From NCBI RefSeq assembly GCF_020360975.1, contig NW_025408668.1:3100001-3164000 (forward strand): a stretch of DNA of 64,000 bases. Reading direction: 5' to 3'. Numbering within the stretch: position 1 is the first letter of the stretch; every line of letters starts with the position of its first letter. The stretch is from Hirsutella rhossiliensis. Taxonomy: Eukaryota; Ascomycota; Sordariomycetes; Hypocreales; Ophiocordycipitaceae. The position numbers were made by a program, and so were the translations under genes. Under the pieces are notes generated by a model. That model searched no databases and was not told the DNA's origin. It saw nothing but the letters and a program-made list of their open reading frames with translations. Positions 42,682 through 52,259 of this stretch are shown one piece after another.

Positions 42682-43765
42682 ACGTTGGCGGGGCCCACGG
42701 GTGCTATCTGTCGCCTTGCCCAAGGCGTATACTATGCTCCACGTATAGGGCAGGTAAGTCCACATTCGCACTGTGCACGCTGCGCTGTGTACCTGAGCAC
42801 GTGCACGGCCTCCGCTTTTCCCCCATGCCATACGGGCTGAGGGCCAATCCGGGGTGCGCAGCTCCGGCTATTCGTCGGCTAGCCGGGGTCGATTGGCGCG
42901 CCCGCGGATCCCAGACCCAAGGCGAGGATTCTCTTCGGGGGGGTCCAAAGTACACAGTGCAAAGCTTCAAGCCATGGACCAGGCAGGCAGGACTGGGGGC
43001 AGAAATGACGGAAGAAAAAGGTACAGTATATTATTATACAGTGGAGCAATCAATAGCCGGACTGTGCCGTCAAGGCCAGCTCATACTGTGTCGTGCCTTG
43101 CAGCCCCGACGCTGCCAAAACGCGGCGAGTTGCAGCCAACCGTCCACCCCCTGCCTGATCATGGATATACGTACCACGTAGTTATCAATCTGCACAGAAA
43201 CGGCACTGTATGTACGCACGGTCGCCGTCATCCTGCACCGCCAACTAGTCAACTTACTTAGCCCGTAGTTTCTTCACACAACAAGGTCTTGGTACGGCAA
43301 ATGTCAAAACACGGCATAGAACAGCTGCCGAGGACACAACTTGGGCACCGCTCCGCCTCGCCAACCACGTACAATCTCAATTCACCCACCTACTGTTATT
43401 CCCCCTACCCGCCCCGGCCACACCAATTCCGACTAGCCTCTCTTGGCCTTGTATTTGTTATTTTCTCTTGCTTTTCTTTCCTTTCCCGCCGCCCATTTCT
43501 TTGGCTTTCGCGGCGGCTCTCGGCCATGATGGGGGAATTCGAGGACATGCCGTGCCCCGAAGCAGGGGTCGCGAACCGCGGCGCATGAACCAAACTCCCG
43601 CCAGCAAGTGGAGACGTATGTATGGGTGTGTAGGGGTGTGGTGGGATGGCCTTTGCTTGCCCCGACGAGGATGAGTAGGAGAGATGAGTAGGAGAGAGAT
43701 GGTTGAGCCCATCGAAAACGCTCAGAGCGCCGTCCCAAGCAAGGAACCCCATGCTTCCGACAAGC

Positions 43766-43800
43766 ACCCACCATCACCCACCATCACACACCATCACACA
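43766..43800 (+). repeat. CACCCACCATCA-type minisatellite
   Basis: CACCCACCATCACCCACCAT followed by two ACACACCATC units, about 35 bp. Confidence 0.7.
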
Positions 43801-44057
43801 TAGCCCTCGTTAGTCATGGCACGGACGCTCTCGTGCTCTCTTCGCGCCTCCCGAGCCGCGCCAACGCACTGAGATGGACAAAGTTAAACTCCATCGCCGC
43901 CCTTCAACTGTCCTCGGCAACCCTCCAAGCCACCACCGCCTAGCCTAACCCAACCTAACCTCGGTTGCCAAGAGGGAGAAGAGTGCCGTCTCTTTAATAT
44001 CTCGTCATCTCCTTGCCCTTATCTTCTCATCCGCCTCATGCCTTGAGACTCTCCACC

Positions 44058-47000
44058 ATGAGCCATAACCTGCTCGTGTCCCAAAACAGTGTCCATCGCC
44101 CCTACAAATCGAGCCAAGCACCCTTGATTCCGCCCCAGGAGTCTCTCGCCTTGGACTTCAAGGAGGCCCTCGGTCTGCAGCCGTCCAGTCCTACCTTCTC
44201 GCCCGCCACCAAGCCCTCGGCCGCTTCTCTCATCCCACCCACCGCAAAGCCCTCCCTCTCCTCTCTCGCTTCTCACCCTCCGGCGAGCAAGCCCTCCTAC
44301 GCCTCTCTCATCGTTCCGGCAAGCAAGCCCTCCTACTCCTCACTCATCCCTCCGGCAAGCAAGCCCTCCCTCTCCTCTCTCGCCCCCAAGCCCGCGGCGC
44401 CAGCGGCACCCTCGTCGTCTTGGCCTGGGCCCTTATCCGTCCCGCAACGGCCACAACCGGTTGACGACGAGCCCGGCCCTCCCCAGCGGACCCTCACCAT
44501 GGCCACCTCCAACAAGGCCCAGGCGCAATGCCTCCAGCTCTGCAAGAACATCGCCGCCGCCGGCGACCGCGTGGCTGAGCGCATGGCCGAGTACTCGACC
44601 TTGGTCAAGCACCTGCCCAGCGGCTTCGACAACCTCGCCAATGGGCTGCTCGACGCCTGCCAGATCCTCTTCTACATTGAGGCCGGTCTCGACGAGGCCG
44701 TCCGCAGCGCCCACCCGCTCCCTCTTGAGATGGTCACCGTGCTCGAGAAGCGCTTCCGCGCCGCCCAGGCCGACTTCAGGGTCCTCGACCAAATGGTCGG
44801 CAAGTACCTCGAGTACGAGCAGAAGGGCGCCATGGGCCGGATGCGCCGCGGCTTCGCAAAGGCCTTTGGCGACAACGGCATCGAGAAGATGACGCTCGCC
44901 CTGCAAAAGAGGCGCGAGGACCTCAAGATGAGCGCCCTCATGTTCCAGTGGAACCTCGGCACAGACAAGATCGAGAGCGAACCCGGCATCGGCTACATTG
45001 GCCTGTCGGCCGCCCTCGACGAGACCACCGTCCGTCGCAGCCGCAACGAGTCCATCGCCTCGGACGACAAGGCGTCCATCCACCGCACCGCTCCGACCTC
45101 GCAGCACCGGAGCATCGAGGACCACCGCCTCGGTGGCAGCCCCTACACACATCCCTTGCCGCTCCTGCCCCCGCCCAAGGACAGCAGCAGCAGCAAGATG
45201 ACACCCTTCAGCCCCGATTCGCTGAGCGGCGAGAGCAGCAGCTTTGCCGCCCACTCGTCCGAGTTTGGCCAGGCCAGCCCCTCGACTCGCTACACAATCA
45301 GCTCCACGGCAAGCTCGTACGACGGCGCCCACAACAAAAAGTACGGCATGCAGGACCGCCTCGACACCTTCGAGGAGGTCCCCGAGCCGAGCCGGGAGCT
45401 CGACGCCCTCATCTCAGACGTCACTAGCATGGACCTCGACAGCTCCAAGGTCGTCAACCTCAAGAGCGAGCCCTTCACCATGCCTCGGCGCCGGCCCCGC
45501 AGTAACATTGACGGCGACAAGGTCAACTCTAGACACGCGCTCGTCTCCGCTGCCCGGAGCAAGGACCACAAGCTCGTTCAGCAACTGCTTGACCGCGGTG
45601 TCTCGCCCAACACGGGCCCCGATGCCCACGCCTTGAACGAGGCCATCCTCGGCCAGGATGCTGAGTGTCTGCGTCTCTTGCTCATGTACGGTGCCGACCC
45701 CAACGGGACCGACAGAGACGGCGTCAGCCCTCTGGTCGCCGCCGCGGAAAAGAACTTCTTTTCCGCCGCCGCCGCTCTCCTCAAGTACGGCGCCGACCCC
45801 AACATGTCCACCGGCCCTGAGCTGGAGACCCCCCTGGCCATCGCTGCGGCCGCCAACAACGTCCGCTTCGTCCACTTGCTGCTCATGTATGGCGGCAACG
45901 CCAACCAGACGACCGGCGAAGGCAACACGCTGCTCATCAGCTCCATCAACAAGAAGACGCCCAAGAAGCTCATCGAGATGCTGCTGGGCTACGGGGCCGA
46001 CCCCAACGACAAGAATCGTGAGGGTAAGACGGCGCTGTTCGACGCGATCCAGAGCGCCAGAGCCGACATTGTCACCGCCCTGCTCGAGAACGGGGCCAAC
46101 CCCAACCTGCCGGGCCCGAAGCACATGCTGTGGCCTGCGGCGCACCACCCGGAGTGCTTGCAAGTGCTCCTCAACCATGGAGCCGATCACAAGAAGTGCC
46201 CAGGTGTCCTGGAGCTTTCCACCAGTATCAACAGCATGGAGGCCATCAACATCCTCCTCGATGCCGGCGTGGACCCCAACGCTAAGAAGGACGGCGTCTA
46301 CACGCCACTGTGTACCTCGATCCGAGACAACCGCAGCGACATCTTCCAGCTCTTGCTGACCAGTGGCGCCGACCCCAACGTGCCGGCGAGCGAGTATCCG
46401 GCCTTCAAATGCGTGACACACCATCGGGAGCACTTCCTGCCGGCGCTCGTGGCCGCCGGCTCCAAGTTGAACAGCCCCAAGGGCATTCTGGAGACGGCCG
46501 TCACGTCCAACAATGCCGAGGCCCTGCGGTGGCTGCTCGACCAAGGCCTCGACCCCGACGAAAAGAACGCCAAAGGCCACACGCCGCTGACGAGCGCCAT
46601 CCGCGAAAACCGCACGGGCTTCATCGACACGCTGCTGGCGCGCGGTGCCAACCCCAACATCCGAGGCCAGGACTGGCCGGTTTGCATGGCCGTCAAGAAC
46701 CCAGACGTCCTCAAGCGCATCCTGGGCGTGCTGCCGGAGCCCCGCGCGTTCAAGGGTGTCGTCGAAATGGCCGTCGTGGCCAACCAGCTCGAGTCGGTCA
46801 AGCTGCTGCTGGCGGCCGGCGTCTCGGTTGAGGACCGCAACGGCGGCGTCTTCTCGCCTCTGACGACGGCCCTTCGAGAGCACCGCCGCGACATTGTCAC
46901 CTTCCTGATCAACGAGGGCGGCGCCGACGTCAACGCGCCCGGCGAGCACTTGCCCATCGTCAAGGCCCTCCGGAGATGCGCCGACGAGCACCAGGACGTC

Positions 47001-47228
47001 ATCGACGAGTTGCTCGACAAGGGCGCCGACCCCAACAAGGTCTACCGCGGCTGGAACGGCATCATGCAGGCGCTCGAGAACGGCGACGCGGGCATGCTCA
47101 AAAAGCTGTGCGAAAAGTCGGGCGTCAATCTCGATGTCAAGGACGAGCTCGGCCGGACCGTGACCGAGATTGCCGTGTCGCGGCGATGGGAGGAGGCCGT
47201 TGGCATTATGCTGGCAAATGCCTTGTGA
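44058..47228 (+). CDS. Large ankyrin-repeat protein with Ser/Pro repeat N-terminus
   Basis: Single exon, ATG at 44058 (MSHNLLVSQNSVHRPYK), 1,056 aa. The frame is open a little further upstream but without ATG. Residues about 55-120 hold a run of degenerate units of the kind ASKPSYSSLIPP. A helical region follows (about 155-310; QLCKNIAAAGDRVAERMAEY, FRVLDQMVGKYLEYEQKGAM). Then comes a Ser-rich disordered linker with acidic/aromatic patches. From about 490 to the end are about 16 ankyrin repeats, visible by the recurring turn GADPN/GANPN/GVDPN and the LLLxxGA helix. Some repeats are degenerate (for example PRAFKGVVEMAV). No membrane or signal segment, so probably cytosolic or nuclear scaffold. 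Ligand unknown. Confidence 0.88.
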   Translation: MSHNLLVSQNSVHRPYKSSQAPLIPPQESLALDFKEALGLQPSSPTFSPATKPSAASLIPPTAKPSLSSLASHPPASKPSYASLIVPASKPSYSSLIPPASKPSLSSLAPKPAAPAAPSSSWPGPLSVPQRPQPVDDEPGPPQRTLTMATSNKAQAQCLQLCKNIAAAGDRVAERMAEYSTLVKHLPSGFDNLANGLLDACQILFYIEAGLDEAVRSAHPLPLEMVTVLEKRFRAAQADFRVLDQMVGKYLEYEQKGAMGRMRRGFAKAFGDNGIEKMTLALQKRREDLKMSALMFQWNLGTDKIESEPGIGYIGLSAALDETTVRRSRNESIASDDKASIHRTAPTSQHRSIEDHRLGGSPYTHPLPLLPPPKDSSSSKMTPFSPDSLSGESSSFAAHSSEFGQASPSTRYTISSTASSYDGAHNKKYGMQDRLDTFEEVPEPSRELDALISDVTSMDLDSSKVVNLKSEPFTMPRRRPRSNIDGDKVNSRHALVSAARSKDHKLVQQLLDRGVSPNTGPDAHALNEAILGQDAECLRLLLMYGADPNGTDRDGVSPLVAAAEKNFFSAAAALLKYGADPNMSTGPELETPLAIAAAANNVRFVHLLLMYGGNANQTTGEGNTLLISSINKKTPKKLIEMLLGYGADPNDKNREGKTALFDAIQSARADIVTALLENGANPNLPGPKHMLWPAAHHPECLQVLLNHGADHKKCPGVLELSTSINSMEAINILLDAGVDPNAKKDGVYTPLCTSIRDNRSDIFQLLLTSGADPNVPASEYPAFKCVTHHREHFLPALVAAGSKLNSPKGILETAVTSNNAEALRWLLDQGLDPDEKNAKGHTPLTSAIRENRTGFIDTLLARGANPNIRGQDWPVCMAVKNPDVLKRILGVLPEPRAFKGVVEMAVVANQLESVKLLLAAGVSVEDRNGGVFSPLTTALREHRRDIVTFLINEGGADVNAPGEHLPIVKALRRCADEHQDVIDELLDKGADPNKVYRGWNGIMQALENGDAGMLKKLCEKSGVNLDVKDELGRTVTEIAVSRRWEEAVGIMLANAL

Positions 47229-48295
47229 GGGTGGGAAAGAGAGGGACGAGAAAATAAGCTGTAATAACGTAATCAGTCCTTGCTTTCAACTTTTCTATGT
47301 ATCTAGACGCGATGCGTATACCACTAGTCAATTCTCAGGACACATGTTCCTGATTCACTTGCTGGTTTTTGACCGTGGCTCGTGATCCTAGCGTGAAGCA
47401 TCGCTGGCGGCCGTTTGTGGGCAAAGCGCCCCCGGGCTGGCGAGATCACAAGGCACGGTGTCGTAGCATCCAGGCTGTCTAGTCACCTCTTCTGAGGGCG
47501 ACCCAGGGGCTGTGAATGTTTGTTGGCCAGCGGCAGCAGTTCCAGCTCTCCCTCTCTCGTCTACCGATTTTTCCCCACTGGTCTTGGTGTGGTTACGTAA
47601 CACTCCCTCCGCCCAGGAGCGGCCCCATTCTTGGACGACATTCTCCGTAAGGATGGCTACCTGTAACTATAACTTAACTACCCCGACTGCCTGTGGCCAA
47701 TGAAGCTTACAGCATTCTACAGTCGGCATTTTGCTTCAGCTCGATGCCGCCTTTCATCAAACGAGGGATATATCGAGCGCCTTAATCATGGTGTCTTCTT
47801 TGGCTCTTGGGAATAGCGACACCTGCAGGTGCTGATGCGACCGCTACCCTAGATGATAGAGATGGAAATCAATGAAGAAGGATGAGTAATAATTAATACG
47901 CCCGGCAAAGAAGGGGCAAGTGAGACAGCGGGGTGAGCAATCGAGATGCATGTGCCGAGACTACCAAGCACTGTAAGTACTTCGGAGAGTCTGTCCGTCG
48001 CCTCGTAGGACTCAAGCCACGCATTAGACAAGACAGCTATGTGCATGAGGTGGAATTCCGTGCTCGTCACACACCGGCGCCTCTCGGATCTCATTCGTTG
48101 TCCGTGCCTCAGCTCGTTGGCCGTGAAACGTCATTCAGCCCGACCATTGTCGTCCTGTTCCACCAGAACCGACCACTGGGACGGATTCGGCGGGACCGAA
48201 AGAGAGAACGAAAACGAGATGCATATCGGGAGAATCATAAAGCACACCGCCCCGTCCCTGTCGACTCGTCCCCAGCCATAAAACAAGCCAAGTCC
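47229..48295. other. Convergent intergenic region, 1.07 kb
   Basis: 3' flanks of the ankyrin gene and the minus-strand Zn2Cys6 regulator; nothing else supported. Confidence 0.5.
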
Positions 48296-49654
48296 CTAGC
48301 CGTCGTCGCCGTTGAGGAGTGGAGGCACCTTGCCGCTCTCCACCACCTCCAACGGCCACTTGGTCATGGCCAGCCAGTCGCCCGTCAGCGACTTGGCGAT
48401 GCAGCGCACTTCATAGACGCCGGCCCCGCCAATCCACCAGACATTCTTATAGAGGGAAAGCAGAGCAAAGTAATACGACAGGAGCACCATGGCCCGCGGG
48501 TGCCCTTCTTGAACCAGCTCGATGAACCTCCCCTTGACCAGCATGGGAAAGATGATTAACCTCCTGCAGACCTCGGCCACCTCGTCCTTCCTAACGGCCT
48601 CGACGGCGCCCCCGAGGTAGCTCAGCGTCGTTTCGTAGGCGTCCTGAATCTCGGCATCCCACGGCTCGTCGGCGTCTCGCCTGGCATCGCGCTGCAGCAT
48701 GTACTCGAGGCCCTTGCGCCGCATCTCGCCGAACCGTTCGCCCTCGTCGTTGATGACGGGGCTCGTGTGCAGCAGCTTGTACGCCACCGACTGTGGGTTG
48801 TCCCCGACAATCTTGAAGGCGGCAAGGAAGACGGCCGTCGTGCTCGCATTCATCATCAGCCACTCCACCGGCGGCTCGTACGGCTGCCTCGGGCGCTCCT
48901 GCAGCAAGGTGAAGGAGCAGACGCGGAACAAGCTCGACGTCAGACACACGACGTCGGCGTTGGCGGCGCAGATGCTCGCCAGCGCCTTGTTGTGCTCCCG
49001 CAGCGCCATGGAGAGGTACCTGCGATGCGCGTCGGCGACGGCCGGCTCCTTGTTCTTGTCCGAGGCGGCGAAATGCAGGGCCGCAAGCGAATACATGCAG
49101 TAGAGCAAGGCATCCGACTTGAGGGCCAGCTCGGGAATATGGGTGCAGTACAGGAAGCGGGTCTTGTCGTCGATGGCAATGGTGCCGCCCGTCTCCGTAA
49201 CGTACCGAAGCATCAGCTTGAGCTCCATGAGCCGGCGATCCCTCGTCTCGGGCGGATCCTCCGGGTCGGCGCTGCCGGCCGGCCGACTGATGGCCGCCGC
49301 GACACGTGCTTCAGCCGTGCCAGAGCCAAACGGGGCGGCCGGGACCATGGAGGGCTCGCGGGGGGGAACACGGTCGTAGAAGCAAGCGGCCCGGTGCCGC
49401 TCGCAATTGTCGCAGACGGGCTTTGCTTCATTGCACTAGGCACAACGCCCGGGCGCCGACAAGCAGCAGGCGGGCCGAGTCAGAGCCAGGACAAAGTCCG
49501 GTGCCCTGGCTTAGCCGGGTGACGGAGCGAGGCTGCTCACCTTGACTCTCCGTTGTCGGCATCGCTGGCATCCGTACCGCGACTTTTTATGGCTCAGCTT
49601 GGGAGCCCGATGGGGAGCGGCGGAGGCGACGCCGACGTAGTACTGGCTGAACAT
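48296..49654 (-). CDS. Zn(II)2Cys6 transcription factor
   Basis: Two exons: 49654-49541 (ATG, MFSQYYVGVASAAPHRAPK) and 49435-48296, joined over a 105-bp intron (GTGAGC...GTGCCTAG). The finger is split by the intron: GCQRCRQRRVK in exon 1, then CNEAKPVCDNCERHRAACFY in exon 2. This gives the spacing C-x2-C-x6-C-x6-C-x2-C-x6-C, a complete binuclear zinc cluster binding CGG-type DNA sites. Total 417 aa. The rest is the alpha-helical middle domain typical of the UPC2-like/sterol-uptake style of short fungal regulators (LRYVTETGGTIAIDD, LLYCMYSLAALHFAASD, ending in PPLLNGDDG). A caller using open frames would start at the internal Met of exon 2 and lose the finger. It lies head-to-head with the DHODH gene (1.17 kb), but a regulatory link is speculation. 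Confidence 0.9.
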
Positions 49655-50828
49655 GGATGCGACTCGGCGGAGAGGGATGAGGGATGCAGTCCCTGCTGGG
49701 GCTCGCGATGCCGGGATGGGTTCTGGTGTCTATCACCGCAGAGGACGAGAGGAGCAGGTTGGGCATGGCGTGGGGACGGGGGCTCGAAGGAGACACTCCG
49801 GTGTTGGCCTGTCGCTGGTGCCATGCAGCTCGCCGCATTCACGAGACTGCGCAGCCACCCCCAGAAAACGACTCTGACGGGACTCCCAGCTTTTTGGTTA
49901 GAGCAAGCTCGGCGTGCCGGGGAGCGGGAGAGCTTATTTCCGCCACCTCGGAGGTCAGTCAGGGCGCTCTGAGTTGGATGCCCACGAGCACTGTGGCATG
50001 GAGCAACGACGGCATGTCAGCATTTGATGAGACCGAGACTCGATAGAGGTGGTGGTAGGTAGCGGTACGGCGGTGATAGGCGCCGCGAGGTCACATCATG
50101 GACTGTGTCAGGGACAGACATCGCAGGCGAGGATCCCGACGCGTCAGACTGGCACTGCAAGGCAAGGCACCGACAAGCATCCGACAAGCATGCCGTGGCT
50201 TGCTCGGTACTGTACAGTACGAGACGGAGTACCGCTCCGAAGAATCGTCAGCTTAGCAAGTTCCTTCGCTTGCCCTGCTTCGAGACGTCTCCACGCCCGC
50301 CCGTGATTTGTGATTGGCTGAGGCTGCTGCACATCAACCACCTTCGCCGGGGTTCGCCGGGTCATCCTTGCTGAAAAGACCGACGAGACGGTAATCGGCG
50401 TCGTTGAATTGCACGTACTGTACGTCGTCAAAGGGGGTTTGTTCGTCTTCGTGATGCTGCAGTCTCCGGTAAGCACGAGCCAGTTCCCGCACGGGGGGAG
50501 GTGGTTCCGCACACACGGGATCCTGGGGACGCGCAGAGGCCATGGGGATTTGGGTGCACTGGACGAGCTGCTGTTTGCAGAAGGTCGTGGCTGGCCATGC
50601 AACTTGGAGGCTAATGTAAATGGTTGGCCCACGAGATGGAGATGGGAGACACAGTGCGGACTGAAGATCAAATGACCCAACACTGTGCCACGGTAGGCGC
50701 GCTCTGCTAGTGGGGTTCGATCTGGCCGGAAGCCGACAATGCTCCCGAATCATCAGCGACCAACATCGCCGACTGCCAGCCATTGCTCGTCGCCGGGAGC
50801 CGACACGGCCCCGTGTCCACTGCCCATC
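49655..50828. promoter_or_regulatory. Shared 5' region of the Zn2Cys6 regulator and DHODH genes
   Basis: 1.17 kb between divergent starts. No gene seen; a palindromic TACTGTACAGTA lies at 50209-50220. Control of DHODH by the regulator is not shown. Confidence 0.4.
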
Positions 50829-52259
50829 ATGCCAGCCTCAACGGTAGCAGCACGCGTCGGCTTCAGAACCGCCGAGTCGACCTCCCGTCTGCGTGCCGCC
50901 CGAGCTCGATTGCAACCCGCGAGACCCCCCTGTCGGCATGCCTCGACGTCGTCCGCCAGCAACTCGGCAGGGCGTGCAAAAGTCGTCTTGTACGGGAGCG
51001 CCCTGGCGGCTTCATTGTCCATTGTTTACCTCTATGCGACCGATACGCGAGCCAGCATCTACCGATGGGTCGTGCCGCCGCTGCTACGACTGGCGTATCC
51101 CGATGCCGAGGATGCCCACCACGCCGGCACATCCATGATGAAGCTCCTGTACCAGCTGAATCTTCACCCTCGAGAGCGCGGCTCTTCGCTTGATACGTCG
51201 CAACTTTCGGCGCCTGTCTTTGGCGCTCAGCTGAGCAACCCCGTCGGCATCTCGGCGGGCCTCGACAAGGACGGCGAGATTCCCGACGCGCTCTTCGCTC
51301 TGGGCGCAGGTGTCGTTGAGATTGGCGGTTGCACGCCGCTCCCACAAGCCGGAAACCCCAAACCGCGCGTCTTTCGAGTGCCCGCGCTCGACGGCATGGT
51401 GAATAGGTATGGACTCAACTCTCGGGGGGCCGACGACGTGGCCCATCGCCTTCGAGATCGGTTGCGGAGATTCGCGCGGTCGCTAGGATTGAGCGAGAGA
51501 GACGTGCTCGATGGCCAGGCGGGAGTCCCCCCGGGGAGCTTACAGCCGGGACGCCTGTTGGCCGTGCAGATAGCCAAGAACAAGGAGACCAACGAGAGGG
51601 ACGAGAGGGCCGTCGCCATGGATTACGTCTACTGCGTGCGCAAGCTGGCCCCCTATGCCGACGTGCTGGTCGTCAACGTCAGCAGCCCCAACACGCCGGG
51701 CCTCCGAGACCTGCAAGCAACCGAGCCCCTGACAAGGCTACTCAGCGCCGTGGTGGATGAGGCATCAAAAACGGATCGCAAGACGCGGCCCAAGGTCATG
51801 GTCAAAGTGTCCCCGGACGAGGATGAGGACGCGCAGATGGAAGGCATCGTGCAAGCCGTCCACGTGAGCGGCGTCGACGGTGTCATTGTGGGCAACACGA
51901 CCAAGAGACGGACAGGTTTGGTCCCGCAAGGCCTCAAGCTTACCGGCAAGGAGCAGATGGCCATGATGGAGCAAGGGGGCTATTCCGGCCCCGCCATGTT
52001 TGGCCGCACCCTGGATCTGGTGACGAGATATCGCAAGCTCCTGGACTCGCAGTCGCTCAGCTCCAAGGCGGGTGCGACAAAAGGCGGCGGCAGCGACGGG
52101 CGCAAGATCATCTTTGCGACGGGAGGCATCACAAACGGCGAGGAAGCGTTAAATGTGCTCAACGCCGGCGCGAGCGTGGCCATGGTCTACACGGGACTTG
52201 TGTACGGCGGTCCCGGCACTGTGACGAGAATCAAGGCAGAGATGAGACAGCGGACGTGA
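50829..52259 (+). CDS. DHODH: Mitochondrial dihydroorotate dehydrogenase (class 2)
   Basis: Fourth step of pyrimidine synthesis: oxidises dihydroorotate to orotate at the inner mitochondrial membrane, passing electrons to ubiquinone. Single exon. The ATG at 50829 (MPASTVAARVGFRTAE) gives a 476-aa protein with an Arg/Ser/Ala-rich matrix-targeting start. An in-frame ATG at 50739 would add 30 residues without such character, so the shorter form is preferred. A membrane segment (VVLYGSALAASLSIVYLYA) is followed by the class 2 helical module. The flavin barrel follows, with NPVGISAGLDKDGEIPDAL, PQAGNPKPRVFRVPALDGMV and the active-site serine region VVNVSSPNTPGLRDLQ. It continues with GVIVGNTT and a late phosphate-binding segment FATGGITNGEEALNVLNAGA, then MVYTGLVYGGPG. 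The usual T-V-T-P before the PQ motif reads GGCTP here, a modest deviation. Confidence 0.93.
   Translation: MPASTVAARVGFRTAESTSRLRAARARLQPARPPCRHASTSSASNSAGRAKVVLYGSALAASLSIVYLYATDTRASIYRWVVPPLLRLAYPDAEDAHHAGTSMMKLLYQLNLHPRERGSSLDTSQLSAPVFGAQLSNPVGISAGLDKDGEIPDALFALGAGVVEIGGCTPLPQAGNPKPRVFRVPALDGMVNRYGLNSRGADDVAHRLRDRLRRFARSLGLSERDVLDGQAGVPPGSLQPGRLLAVQIAKNKETNERDERAVAMDYVYCVRKLAPYADVLVVNVSSPNTPGLRDLQATEPLTRLLSAVVDEASKTDRKTRPKVMVKVSPDEDEDAQMEGIVQAVHVSGVDGVIVGNTTKRRTGLVPQGLKLTGKEQMAMMEQGGYSGPAMFGRTLDLVTRYRKLLDSQSLSSKAGATKGGGSDGRKIIFATGGITNGEEALNVLNAGASVAMVYTGLVYGGPGTVTRIKAEMRQRT

Larger units (their letters stand above)
41344..44057. other. 2.7-kb intergenic region before the ankyrin gene
   Basis: Contains a GAA microsatellite (about 41655-41685), a 14-bp tandem repeat (42643-42681) and a CACCATCA-type repeat (43766-43800). 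No coding frame was supported. The last few hundred bases are pyrimidine-rich (43900-44050), as is usual just upstream of fungal start codons. Confidence 0.5.

Noticed and set aside
45414..46991. 525-codon minus-strand frame within the ankyrin gene
   Set aside because: Antisense shadow of GC-rich codons; no family pattern, while the plus strand shows regular ankyrin repeats.
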